In this document: positions 35,940 to 46,306 of the stretch, piece by piece | How positions within the stretch are numbered: position 1 is the stretch's first letter | Layout of the letters: each line of letters starts with the position of its first letter | From: Megamerina dolium | Taxonomy: Eukaryota; Arthropoda; Insecta; Diptera; Megamerinidae | Reading direction: 5' to 3' | Length of the DNA: 64,000 bases | NCBI GenBank assembly: GCA_963854835.1 | Contig: OY978530.1 | Coordinates: 13,268,609-13,332,608, forward strand | The notes under the pieces: generated by a model | Seen by the model: only the letters and a program-made list of their open reading frames with translations | Database searches by the model: none | What the model was told of the DNA's origin: nothing | Position numbers and translations under genes: made by a program

Positions 35940-36083
35940 CTCAAAAGCGCGGATCATGTGATTGTTTCAAGTCTAAGTCTGATTTAAAATGCTTCATTTG
36001 CAGCAAGTATATTTGCAAAACTCACCGAAAATCATTTTGGTCATCATGCAGTGACAGATGCTACCGAACAAACTAACATTTAT
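35940..36083 (+). pseudogene. piggyBac C-terminal Cys-rich domain
   Basis: Reads CDCFKSKSDLKCFICSKYIC then KTHRKSFWSSCSDRC to a stop. The C-x-C, CxxC, C-x(3)-H, CxxxC spacing resembles the zinc-binding C-terminal domain that piggyBac transposases use to bind their ends. It lies about 1 kb downstream of the core relic in the same orientation, so probably the same element. Confidence 0.7.
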
Positions 36084-36430
36084 CACTATAAAAAAGCGCT
36101 GCAGTGGCGGATAAAACAACTACAAATTATACGAAAAGTTTTTGAATCAGAATCGCATCTTCTCATAAACTCCAAAAAATAGCGAATCATTTATGTTTAT
36201 GCGAAAGAGTCAACTGGAATAGGGTTGCAGGGATAAATTGAATTAAAAATGCATAGAAATGGTTAATGAGAAGCCGATTTCTGCAGCCAATGTCGCCGCA
36301 ATTCTGTTTACTCGAACGGATCCCACAACAGCAACTGTTACCGCCAAATAAAGAAGACTGGTATATTTGGTCTTCTAGTGGGTAGTTTTGTACTGTATTA
36401 TATTTTAAAAATTGATCTTAGTATATTTTT
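36084..36430. other. No recognisable gene
   Basis: Possibly 3' end of the piggyBac relic; nothing definite. Confidence 0.4.
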
Positions 36431-36438
36431 AGCTATGT

Positions 36439-36790
36439 GGGTGCCGTAGCTCAGTGGTTAGTGTGTTCGCCTTCTGATCTGTAGGTCGTGGTTCAATCCC
36501 CGGCTGATGCATAACAAATTTAATATCGATAAGATTTTTCTTTCGAACGGTACCCACCTGTCGGCAAGCAATTGGCAATTCTTCCGACAGCAACAACTTG
36601 CAATGAAAAAGCTTCTTAAAGAACTCTGTGACAAAGCTCAGAAAAAGTGATGTCACAAGTGTTCTGCCGTTCGGCTAAAATAAGTAGGTCTCTTCTAATA
36701 TTGTCCAAAATTTAAAACGCACAACAGTAATGGAAGAGAAGCTCTGCCAATGAGCCCTTTGGGGCTTTATGTGCCACATATTTATTTTTA
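36439..36790 (+). mobile_element. tRNA-derived SINE (copy j) with TSD
   Basis: Full-length plus-strand copy with intact A and B boxes. Direct repeat TATTTTTAGCT at 36424-36434 and 36791-36801. Confidence 0.93.
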
Positions 36791-37054
36791 TATTTTTAGC
36801 TTTGAGGAACACATCGCTCGAACGCTGTAAGAATGTTATATTGCAAAGACTAACTATAAAGGAGAAATTATCCTTTTTTTATAGCCCTATCTTATTAGAA
36901 GAAAATAAGTTCAGTATTAAGTCGTTTCCATCGGCTTTCTTTTAATATACGAGGGCGGTCCCAGAACTACCCGACCTGACATATAGATGGCGGCAGTAGT
37001 TTGAAAACAATTTCTTTGGGGTAAAGTGGCAACCTTATAAACCATATGTCTTAA

Positions 37055-37761
37055 GGGGGTCCACCTGTGTGAGCGCGGTATATCGAACGCTTTTTCGGGA
37101 ATTTTCGTTAGGAGAACTAATTCGAAAATAAGAATAAGTTTTACGTTATTTTGAAGGTTTGTGCTTATATTTCAATAGTAAATTTTTCCAATAGTGTAAT
37201 CCGAAGGCTTGTACTCATTAAGGGCGTTCAAAGTGACCCCTTCAAAATGAAATACCGAAATTGTGGGCAAGATTCCGCTAGAACTAGTTATCTAAAACGC
37301 AAAAAGTAAAAAAATCTTATTTCTTTGTATATCGTTGAGGTACTGACGTAGGATTTTGACGAAATTTAAAAAATTGAAGAAATGGCAGTTGTTTTTATAA
37401 AAATTATTCGTTTTCATGCTTTTTTTCGATATAAAGCTGCTGTAAAATTGAAAAAAAAATTTTCGAAAAACCGCTACGTGGGTACCTTCAGTTATCTGTA
37501 TTAATGAGTCTGTCAAAATTTCAAGTCAATCGGTTAAGTGGATTTTTTTTAATCCTGCCCACAAAACTCAAAAATATGGTTTCGAGAAAAACGCTTTCAA
37601 AGTTTGGAAACACAACAAAACTTTGTATTATAGACTCACATTTAATCTGCAATACCAGGACCATAAACTTCCCCTTCCTCATCATGTAGAAGCTCTCGTT
37701 AAAGATGCGAAAAATGTAAAAAAAAATCGATTTTTCGAAAATTTTACACAGGTGGACCCCC
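37055..37761. mobile_element. 707-bp MITE with 16-bp TIRs and TTAA duplication
   Basis: Ends GGGGGTCCACCTGTGT and ACACAGGTGGACCCCC, bordered by TTAA at 37051-37054 and 37762-37765. Coding-free, AT-rich interior. TTAA target choice is the piggyBac superfamily signature, though these TIRs do not begin with the usual CCC/CCY. Inserted in the 5' untranslated part of the mariner. Confidence 0.85.
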
Positions 37762-37820
37762 TTAAGTTTCAAGGCGCCACGTTGTTTAGTATTCAGTGAA
37801 TACTCAGTGAATTTGTAAAC

Positions 37821-38680
37821 ATGGAAAAAATTGGTCACCGTTATGTAATTCAATATTTTAATTTGAAAAATCTCAGTCCAACGAATATTAAAGCCGGACT
37901 AGATTATACTCCGGGCGAGTCTGCTCCTTCGTTTACGACAATAAAATATTGGGTGGCAGAGTTTAAACGGGTTCGTATGAGCTGCCAAGACGAACACCGT
38001 AGTGGTCTACCAATTGAGGTGGTCACACCAGAAACGGTTAAGAAAATCCACAAAATGGTATTGGATGATTGCCGGCTGAAGGTACGTGAGCTAGGTGAAA
38101 TTACAGGCATTACAAAAAGTGCTATACATCGTATATTGACCGAAAATTTGGAGATGAAAAAGCTGTGTGCAAGATGGGTGCTCACAATAGAACAATAGAA
38201 CAAAAACAACGTCGTGAAGATGTTTCTATAGAGTGTTTTGCCATGTCTCACAGTAATAAAGCCGAGTTCTTGCGTCGATTCGTAACCATGGATGAGACAT
38301 GTGTCCACCACTTCACATCTGAGACTAAGGAACAGTCAAAACAGACACAACAGTACACATTTTCAAAAAGGAAAAATAATTAACGGCGAGTATTATTATG
38401 CTAATTTGTTGCAGCGTTTAAGTGATAAAGTTCAAGAAAAAAGGCCGCATTTTACGAAAAAAAAGTGTTGTTTCATCAAAACAATGCACCAGTTCACACA
38501 TCCGCTATTGCGATGGCCAAAATCAATGAGTTAAAGCTCGAATTGCTTCATCACGCACCTTATTCGCCAGATTTAGCTCTTTCGGATTATTTTCTATTTC
38601 CAAATTTGAAAAAATGGCTTGGTATAGAAGATTTGCAAGCAAAATTATATAGAGCTAAAAGGAGATTATGTTGAGAAATA
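37821..38680 (+). pseudogene. mariner transposase
   Basis: The first 125 codons (ATG 37821) are intact: paired-like helix-turn-helix with DYTPGESAPSFTTIKYWV and ITGITKSAIHRILTENLEM. It breaks at 38198. First catalytic Asp in VTMDETCVHHF (other frame). The second site reads HQNNAPVHTS, where mariner has HQDNAPVH, so the catalytic Asp is replaced by Asn. Third site SPDLALSDYFLFPNLKKWL retained. At least three frame changes. Confidence 0.9.
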
Positions 38681-38749
38681 AAGAAAAATTTGCCCAAATT
38701 TGTTGTTTTCTTTGTAAGGTCGGGTAGTTTTGGAACCGCCCTCGTAGAA

Positions 38750-39697
38750 ATTCCACCTTAGATAGAAGTGTTACGAGGTAAATCCCACGTATAAATATGT
38801 TAGTTTGTTACTTTTCAATTTCAAAAATGGTGGTGTTTTGGTAGTTTTTGTTGAATTTTTTGAAAAAAATATTTTGGCTGTGGCAACACTGAGTGCAACT
38901 TTAGTACCTATCCACATTGATCTGCCCAGGCGATCGAGATAGGTAGAAAACCAGGCAGCTAGAAAAAAATGGAAGTTTTGCGCCGAAAGTCCAATCCAAA
39001 AATAAAACGCGGTCCAACGAACTATGTTTTATGTACAAAGTGTTTCGATTTTGACAAATCTGCTCCCAAATTTATACACGTTGAAGCGATAACATCAGTA
39101 AGAGCGCTCTTAATTAGGATTATGGGATTAATTGTTTGTTCAAAAACATTGACTAATCAAACTATGCGACTAAGCAATTTGCTTAACCAGAATTATGATT
39201 TATCAAAATTTAACAATAACTAACGCTTGTAAATTAAGTTACACTGCACTTAACAAGTTGTAATATTTAATTTAATGTTAACTTTAAGTTTTCAGTACCA
39301 TCGATCAATTTCCGAAGTTAAAGAACAAAACAAAAAGAGAAAGAAGTTAACAAAACTAGTGTTCTATTTTGTTTTTGATTTTGACAGTTCTTTATCATGA
39401 TGGCACCATTTGGTGGTAAAATAACGAAGATAGACAAAGATTTCTCTTGGCTGCACCATATAATGTGTTGTACCATAATAACACATATAGAATTTACTAT
39501 TGAATTTTTTAAGTTGTCATGGCTACATGTGTACATGATTGTGTGATGTAGGCAAATTTTGTATTTCATATTTTGAAAAATTGCTTATTGTTTTCCATGG
39601 GCGCCTGATATATTCAATTACGTTTTGTACAAAATCGTGAAAATTAAAAACTTTTCGTTTCAAATATTCAAAATCATTCAAATATATTTTAATTTTT
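38750..39697. other. No recognised gene; weak 84-aa ORF
   Basis: The frame 38969-39223 (84 codons, Lys/Arg-rich start, CTKCFDFD) has no match to any family I know and no flanking support. Probably chance. Confidence 0.45.
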
Positions 39698-39945
39698 CAT
39701 ATAAAAATTCAACGTAGCATTTTCAATATAAATATTTTTTCATAAATAAATAAATATCAAATTTGCATAAAGAAATATAATATTTTCAAATGAGTAGGTA
39801 ACTCAACCAAATGCAAGAGCACCACTGAAAAAATGTAGGGTTGAAGTCAAAATTTTCAGCTATCGCTGCACGATTGAGAGGACGCCGTTTTAGTCTTGTT
39901 TGAAATTCACGTGCGCTCGGTAACACACCTTCTTTAGTTCAATAA
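39698..39945. repeat. Interspersed repeat R-A (copy 1)
   Basis: Starts TTCAACGTAGCATTTTCAAT and matches 44268-44497 in the same orientation, with scattered differences. Features shared: CATAAATAAATAAATAT, GAGTAGGTAACTCAACCAAA, GAGAGCACCACT-like phrase, GAAATTCACGTG. Identity unknown. Confidence 0.85.
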
Positions 39946-39957
39946 TCTTTGTTACTA

Positions 39958-40251
39958 AAGCGTGATCCATTTCGAGGTTCCCAACCTTTTTGAAGAAAAA
40001 AACACAGAAAATTCAAATTGAATGGGGAATGTTTATTATCATTTGAAAGAACATTCTTGGGCATTTATTTTTTGAAGATTATGGATGGACCATCTGAGAC
40101 GTAGCCGCGGCCCTCATTTGAAAGACATAATCTTCAAAAAATAAATGCCAAAGAATGTTCTTTCAAATTATAATAAACATTCCCCATTCAATTTGAATTT
40201 TCTGTGTTTTTTTCTTCAAAAAAGTTGGGAACCTCGAAATGGATCACGCTT
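39958..40251. mobile_element. Foldback MITE, ~125-bp arms, TA-flanked
   Basis: Left arm from AAGCGTGATCCATTTCGAGG; right arm ends CCTCGAAATGGATCACGCTT. Arms of about 125 bp match almost perfectly around a roughly 45-bp GC-richer loop (about 40085-40125). TA on both sides (39956-39957, 40252-40253), as for Tc1/mariner-type MITEs. Confidence 0.88.
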
Positions 40252-40370
40252 TATATATAGATAATTTCTCTGTTATCAATAGATAATTTTTCTGTTATCG
40301 ATATTTCATTATTTGATCGAAAACAAAGTGAAATTTCTATTCACTCGATAAATTCACCTAATTTATAAAC

Positions 40371-40484
40371 ATGCCTGTCACAAAGAAACAAAAAAAGAAA
40401 CGCAGCCAGAAAGCTAAGCCACAAGCTAGTTTCAGCCAACCAAAAACACCTGAAGTAGTAGTTGAGGGTTTTGGTGGCAATTGA
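40371..40484 (+). CDS. Possible 37-aa basic ORF (weak)
   Basis: ATG preceded by an AT-rich stretch. The product begins MPVTKKQKKKRSQKAKPQ, strongly basic, and stops at TGA 40482-40484. Could be the first codons of a decayed LINE ORF1, or chance. No family recognised. Confidence 0.2.
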   Translation: MPVTKKQKKKRSQKAKPQASFSQPKTPEVVVEGFGGN

Positions 40485-40769
40485 GTCATGAAAATAGCGA
40501 GGCAATTCAAAAATTGCAAACCACGATTAACACTGTCCATCTTATCCTCTCAAGGGTTGGTAAAAATTTTCTTCCAAATCCTCCCCGTGGGTGCCGGATG
40601 GTAATAACTGCTTTGAGGCGGTTAACTAAGGTGATTTTTGCGGGCTCGAAAAGGCTTTCAAGTCAGCAATCTTTCCAGAGGATGGAGGTACCTGCACCCT
40701 TCCCTTCCTTTTCCAGTAATCCTACCCTTTCCCTGGGCTGGATTAAGGTGGGAACAAGTTTAAAATAGT
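40485..40769. other. Unassigned GC-richer segment
   Basis: Contrasts in composition with its neighbours and may continue at 41931-42110 across the inserted inverted-repeat element; perhaps LINE-derived. No motif identified. Confidence 0.35.
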
Positions 40770-41930
40770 CCACTGAAAGGGGGAAAAAATAAATTTCTTC
40801 GTATAGAGCCTATTTTTGTGAATATAAATATTTTTTGTAGCTAACGCCCCTATAAAACGTGGCTCAAGGTCAAAGTTCAAACTTGCGATCGAAATTATTT
40901 AATAAATTTGCAATTTTTCTTTACAATATGGGTATTGAAATAAAGGTCTTTTTAATACCTTTTGAGTGATATATAACATTTATAAGCTTTATTAAATATT
41001 TTAAAAGTTATGATCAAAATTTTTCTTTTCATAAACTGATTTTTTTTTTCGAAATTAATCACCATTGACCTATGAAAAAATTTTGAACCATATTCAAGGG
41101 CATACAATTACCTTTTCAACGGTATATAAAACATATTTTTAGAAAATGGATATATAATTCTAACACTTCTTTTAAATTGATACTTCATAAAATTTTTTCA
41201 ATATGGATGGCTTTCGATAGAATTACCTGTATGTCTTTAAATGTAGTTTCACGACATTCAGTATTTTTAGATAAAAGCCTTTCTTGATAGCTGGCTTTCG
41301 GCCGGACGCAAAAACAAATAACTCTTATATGGATAGAAGTCTTTTATGATAGCCAGCCTTTGTCCGCGCAAAAAAAGTAACCCCTATAGGCCCGACGCCG
41401 GTTCCACGACCATAAGTATTTTGACAATATTTACATTTATCACTATAATTCTCCTTTGTCTCGCTACTTTTTCCGTATACACTTAATTACAGTAGACAAA
41501 ATATGAAGATTAAACAAAATATTAAAAATACATAAAATTTGTTTAAAAATTTGTTTGATATACCGTTGAAAAGGAAATTGTATGGCCTTAATATTATGCT
41601 GAATTTTATACAAGTTAATGGGACTTATTTTCGAAAATAAAATCTATTTTGGAAAAACAAATTTTGCTATTTTTTTATTTTGATCATAACTTTTAAAATA
41701 TTTAATATAGTTTATAAACATTGAACTGAAAAGGTATTAAAAGACCTTTCTTTCGATACCCATATTGTAAAGAAAAATTGCAAATTTATTGAGTTATTTC
41801 GATCGCAACTTTGAACTTTGACTTTGAGCCACGCCTTATATGGGCGTTAGCTACAAACGAAATTTGGTTTTTTAGATTCACAAAAATAGGCTCCATACGA
41901 AGAAATTCATTTGTTTTTTCCTTTCAGTGG
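40770..41930. mobile_element. 1.16-kb MITE with ~270-bp terminal inverted repeats
   Basis: Outer ends CCACTGAAAGG and CCTTTCAGTGG. Inverted blocks continue inward: AAATTTCTTCGTAT, GAGCCTATTTTTGTGAAT, TAGCTAACGCCC, GTGGCTCAA-GTCAAAGTTCAAA, AAATTTGCAATTTTTCTTTA, ATTAAATATTTTAAAAGTTA, up to about 41045 / 41655. The middle has short repeats (GATAGCTGGCTTTCGGCCGG / GATAGCCAGCCTTTGTCCGC) and no frame. A degenerate relative lies at 56455-56720. Confidence 0.85.
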
Positions 41931-42135
41931 GTTATTCCATACTTATGCCTTAAGGTGTTATACGATCCGTGCTGAGAGTCAGCTTGGCTGAGGGCCCAGT
42001 TTAAAAAAAGCCCAGTCGTTAACGGAGTATGCGGATACCCGGTGCCCTCCATATGGTCCATCCCTTTCTCCGCAACTCGTGGGAACCAAATGGTTACAAC
42101 AACTAATTATTAAGTCCTTAATTTAGGAAAATTCA
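41931..42135. other. Unassigned segment
   Basis: GC-richer than neighbours; see 40485-40769. No frame. Confidence 0.35.
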
Positions 42136-42139
42136 TATA

Positions 42140-42700
42140 TTGGAAAAAATTTATACAATTTCTTTTAATGAAAGTAATTTCCATTACTTTCTACAACTTT
42201 TTTCCATCTTTCTGGCAAATGAGCTATACCATCTCGATAAAACGATGTCGGTTTCGAAGCAATCCATTCATCCACCCATTTTCGCACTTCTTCAACATTT
42301 CGGAAACGTGTACCACCCAAACCATGCTGCATCGATCTGAGCAAATGGTAATCAGAAGGCCACTTTTTATCGTCAGTCACAATACGCCAGAGAAAACTCT
42401 TGCTTTTCTGTCTGGCAAGCAAGGAAACCGCGATATTGAAACGGTCGTGAATGGCACTTTCAGACAAATCATGTGGTAACCATTTTCCTTCCTTTCGGAA
42501 GGAAGCAGCTACTTCAGTAACTCCTAGCTCGTTTCCAAGTTCTTCTAATGTTCGAGCTGAGTTTTCATGCAATAATGCTTGCAATTCATCGTCTTCGAAT
42601 TTTTTCTAAATCATTACTTCTGAATCGTCTAAACCACTCTTACATGTAGTATGTGATGGGGCTTGATCACCATAACATTCTCAAAGTAATCGATGAACTT
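42140..42700 (-). pseudogene. mariner transposase deletion derivative (catalytic core removed)
   Basis: Minus strand. N-terminal part readable from about 42690 (FEDDELQALLHENSARTLEE, GKWLPHDLSESAIHDRFNIA, LLARQKSKSFLWRIVTDDKKW), then immediately PSDYHLLRSMQHGLGGTRF and ERWKKVVESNGNYF. The join at DDKKW-PSDYH removes about 130 residues, including the second and third Asp, yet keeps the frame open (42584-42165). Such internal deletions generate non-autonomous copies. TIRs were not found. Confidence 0.88.
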
Positions 42701-42762
42701 CTGCTAAACTTTTTTTCAATTCAAAGTAGTACTGTAGCACCTGTCGATAAAACATTTTCTTA

Positions 42763-43129
42763 AAAAAAAAAAAAAAATAAATATGTGGCACTTAAAGCCC
42801 CAAAGGGCTCATTGGCCGAGCTTCTCTTCCATTACTGTTGTGCGTCTTAAATTTGGACAGTATTAGAAGGGACCTACCTATTTTAGCCGGTTCCGAACGG
42901 CAGAACACTTGTGACATCACTTTTTCTGAGCTCTGTCACAGAGTTCTTTAAGAAGCTTTTTCATGGCAAGTTGTTACTGTCGGAAGAATTGCCAATTGCT
43001 TGCCGACAGGTGGGTACCATTCGAAAGAAAAATCTTTTCGATATTAAATTTGTTATGCATCAGCCGGGGATTGATCCCACGACCTACAGATCAGAAGGCG
43101 AACACACTAACCACTGAGCTACGGCACCC
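42763..43129 (-). mobile_element. tRNA-derived SINE (copy k)
   Basis: Full-length minus-strand copy with an A-rich tail on the plus strand (42763-42778). AACATTT follows the head (43132-43138) and AACATTTTCTT precedes the tail (42751-42761): a probable short TSD. Confidence 0.92.
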
Positions 43130-43297
43130 ACAACATTTGTTTCCAACATTTTCTTGCGTTTTATTATTTACAAAGCAAAAAAAAAATATTGTGTACACAA
43201 ATAATTGTTTAAGGTGACTGAATTTGATCGAGAAATGTCAAAACTAAATAAGAAATACAAAATGCATGACTAAGACTACTAAAACTGTTTACATCTC

Positions 43298-44255
43298 CCT
43301 ATAACGTTCGCGGGTGGAAATTCAGTTAAGGACCTAAATACAAAAACAACGCTTCCGGTTCTCTTAAACAACCGACAAAATCGGGAGAGGCGGCGAAAGC
43401 CCTGGAGGATAGACCAGGGCCTAGCTATGCCAAGAATCTTCCGAGTACCAGTTCGAGCGCAAGCTTGCCAAAACCAACTAGCAGGCCGTCGGATACAAGA
43501 ACAAAGTGTGTAAGAGAGCCCGCGGTACAACGGGTCCCACTTCTATCGAAATCTTTAAGGGAGCTTTGGTGAGGGCGGTGGTAGACAGAGACGACGCTGA
43601 CAGCTTCATTACGTCAGCAAATTGGAGACTGCTGAAGTGTAAACTCGCGGAAATCTTTCATCCACTGATGGAAGAGCATCCTGGCTCACCACCAATCATT
43701 CGAGAAGCAGGTTGGCATCAAGGCAATGTTAAGCTCGTTGCCTGTGCCGATCAACGCACGCTCGACCTCTTTAGAATCGCCATCACAAGGGCTGGTGTAA
43801 TATGGCCGGCTGCGAGTCTCCAAGTGATAGAGAAAGACGCTATTGGGAGCAGACCGCGCACATCGCCCTGTATCCCAGCGGAACCCAGTGCAACCTAAAC
43901 CTTACAACACACAACTGGAGAATAGTCCGGGTGGATGAGGAAAAGAAAGAGACGTACCGGAGGGGGACTATAATCGTCAATCAAGGGTCCCTGGAGCCCC
44001 TGGCGAAATCAAGTGGTTTTATAAACTACTGTTTTTCGCGGATCAAACTCTGCATCTACAGGAAAGATGACCTTGAAATAAACACAGACAGACCGTCTGC
44101 GGCAACACCAATGGAGATGCAATAAATGCTCCCCACCTCCAAAAGTTTTCTACGGCAAGATTCGCGTGCTTCGTGCTCCTCAGGATCTGAGGTTCTAGGA
44201 TATGTGAACCGAATCATGCTGGAGGACAAACTGCCCGCGTCTGGAGATGATGAAG
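43298..44255 (+). pseudogene. LINE ORF1 protein with DUF4780-like domain
   Basis: Plus-strand coding in two frames. The first (43506-43898) reads VVDRDDADSFITSANWRLL, AGWHQGNVKLVACADQRTLD and ITRAGVIWPAASLQVIEKD. After a shift near 43855 the second (43802-44125) reads HNWRIVRVDEEKKETYRRG and LEPLAKSSGFINYCFSRIKL. The stretch ends LPASGDDEADI near 44260. Upstream 43300-43505 is Ser/Pro-rich and in keeping with an ORF1 N-terminus. The layout (NW..., QGNVKLVACA, TR.W) fits the DUF4780-type domain in insect LINE ORF1. No ORF2 follows. Confidence 0.68.
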
Positions 44256-44267
44256 CAGACATATATA

Positions 44268-44497
44268 AAACTTCAACGTAGCATTTTCAATATAAATATT
44301 TTTTCATAAATAAATAAATATGAAATTTGCATAAAGAAATATAATACTTTCAAAAGAGTAGGTAACTCAACCAAATGCGAGAGCACCACTCAAAATATTT
44401 CGATTTTAAGTCAAAATTTGCATATACAGCTGCCGATTGAGTAGGACAGCTTTTTGAAATTCACGTGAAGTCGCTTGTGCACCTTCTTTAATTTTAT
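44268..44497. repeat. Interspersed repeat R-A (copy 2)
   Basis: Same sequence as 39698-39945, same orientation, starting directly after the LINE ORF1 fragment. Confidence 0.85.
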
Positions 44498-44536
44498 GTT
44501 CTATGTTGGCAGTCCAATGTAATCAGGCACTATTGC

Positions 44537-44722
44537 CGTGGTTATATTATTATCAATTGAACGTCAATCATACTGTTCATTTTCCATATTATAAGATTGA
44601 TATATTACCAATCAATAGAATGCCAATCGGGGCGTACATTTTTATTTTCACCAATATAGATTGTTGGATGGTTATTCTGTGGTTATATTACCAATCAATT
44701 GAACGCCGATCAGGGTGTTCAT
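44537..44722. repeat. Irregular short repeats
   Basis: GTGGTTATATTA...CAATTGAACG occurs near 44539 and 44690, with a diverged third unit in between (ATTACCAATCAATAGAATGCC, about 44605). Confidence 0.6.
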
Positions 44723-45033
44723 AAATCATTTCACTAATTTATAGCCTAGACAGACGAACAAAATTAATTTACATTAAGAAGCATAAATGCACATTAGAAA
44801 TTCACAGTGACAGACGACAACTTTGTGCATTTACACATCTGATTTTAAAGTTTTGAAAATAGTCAAATTAAAATGTATAAAAGAAAAATTTTATTGGCGA
44901 TTTTGCTATTTTTAGAAAATCAACAGCAATTTAATGAAAAAATTCGATTGCTATTAAATAAATTAAAAAATAATACAATGCAACTTCGGTGTAAATTTCG
45001 TGGACATTTCAATTGAGATATCTGCATATATAT

Positions 45034-45422
45034 TGTAACGAGTATCGATAGTTGGTTACTCATCACTATTGGACTGACACTATTGGCAGCATCGAAACGA
45101 ATGTCAACAAAAACAAAAAGAAATAAGTAATAACCAGAACAAGCCAACGAGAAAGAAAGAGAAGAATCTCGATAAAGGAAGATTCTGGGGTGTTGCCAAC
45201 AGAGTATAAATAGAGCCAGTGTTGAGAAGTGACAGTCAGTCTAATTCCGAACGTGATTGCGAAAACATTGATACAGAGGCAAAAGTTGCAAGTACATTAG
45301 TGTTATTGTAAATAGTTGATTGTAAACAGTGTTTATTGTAAATAGAGATTATTAAATAAATTGTTGCTGCATATAATTGTATAAAATAAGTGTTGCAGTG
45401 ATTATTAACAGAATCCAGTGAT
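45034..45422 (+). repeat. 5' LTR of G1 (3'-trimmed)
   Basis: Starts TGTAACGAGTATCGATAG; promoter TATAAATA near 45206-45213; ATTAAATAAA near 45350. After CCAGTGAT it departs from the 3' LTR and no primer-binding site is seen, so the LTR end and primer site were deleted together. Confidence 0.93.
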
Positions 45423-45467
45423 CCAGTCAGAACATGAGTCTTCGAGGAAGCCGATATACAAGCAGTT

Positions 45468-46306
45468 GTGCACGCTGAGGAAGAGAGCAAAATAGATTCG
45501 AGTGGTCAACTCATGGAATTCATGAAAACCATGATGCAACAGCAGCAACAACAGCTACAAGAAAATACCTCTCGCATTGACTCCAAGTTTCAAGAACATT
45601 CGGTACGCCAAGAGGGCGTTATTAGTGAATTGCGTATGGAAATTCAAGAACATTCGGCTCGCCAAGAACACGTCATCGAAAATCTACAGAAAGGAATTGA
45701 ACTTAGATTTCAGGAAATTTCCGGAGCTATTAATGACAAAGTCACAGAGCTGAAAAAACACGTGGATGAGTTGGATGATAAGCTGAAGGAACATGCCGAC
45801 GACTGGGAAGACAAGTTCGAGAAACTACAGCACGAACTCAATCAACTAAAAATAAATGAACCAGCCACATCAGTGATTAGAGATTCAAGTACAATCAAAT
45901 TAAAGCCACCAACATTTGACGGAAGTACGCCATTCAATATCTTCAAGCTTCAATTCGAGACAACAGCTTCGAAGAATCAATAGGATGACAGCGACAAGAC
46001 TGCTGCTTTAATAGTCGCATTAAAAGATAATGCTTCCGAAGTGTTACAGATGATTCCAGAGAAAGATCGTGGTAGCTATCAGTCACTGATGGACACACTC
46101 CAGCGAAAATATGGAAATGAATACAAGAGTCAATTACATCGAGTGGAATTGAGATCGCGAGTGCAACGGAATAATGAGAGCCTTCAGGAATTCGCTTCCG
46201 ATATTGAGCGCTTATGTCATCTAGCGTTCTCCGGTAATTCGGAAGAGTTCGTCGAAAAAATAAAAATAGAGGCGTTCGTAGATGGCAGACAAAGCGTGCC
46301 CTAATC
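45468..46306 (+). pseudogene. gypsy G1 gag capsid
   Basis: Frame 45468-45983 starts with a long coiled coil rich in Gln/Glu (residues ~10-125, including QQQQQQLQ), then enters the capsid domain LKPPTFDGSTPFNIFKLQF. A TAG at 45981 interrupts it, and the same frame resumes to 46304 (SLMDTLQRKYGNEYKSQLHR, NNESLQEFASDIERLCHLAF). One stop apart, the capsid is well preserved. Confidence 0.88.

Larger units (their letters stand above)
36950..38744 (+). mobile_element. mariner element with TIRs, carrying a nested MITE
   Basis: 28-bp imperfect TIRs (starting CGAGGGCGGTCCCAGAACTA; right end complement CGAGGGCGGTTCCAAAACTA) and TA duplications at 36948-36949 and 38745-38746. Inside are a TTAA-flanked MITE (37055-37761) and a broken transposase gene (37821-38680). 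Length without the MITE and one TTAA is close to 1.1 kb, short for mariner (about 1.3 kb), consistent with small deletions. Confidence 0.92.

Noticed and set aside
37521..37853. 110-aa minus-strand frame
   Set aside because: Crosses the boundary between the TTAA MITE and the mariner; chance.
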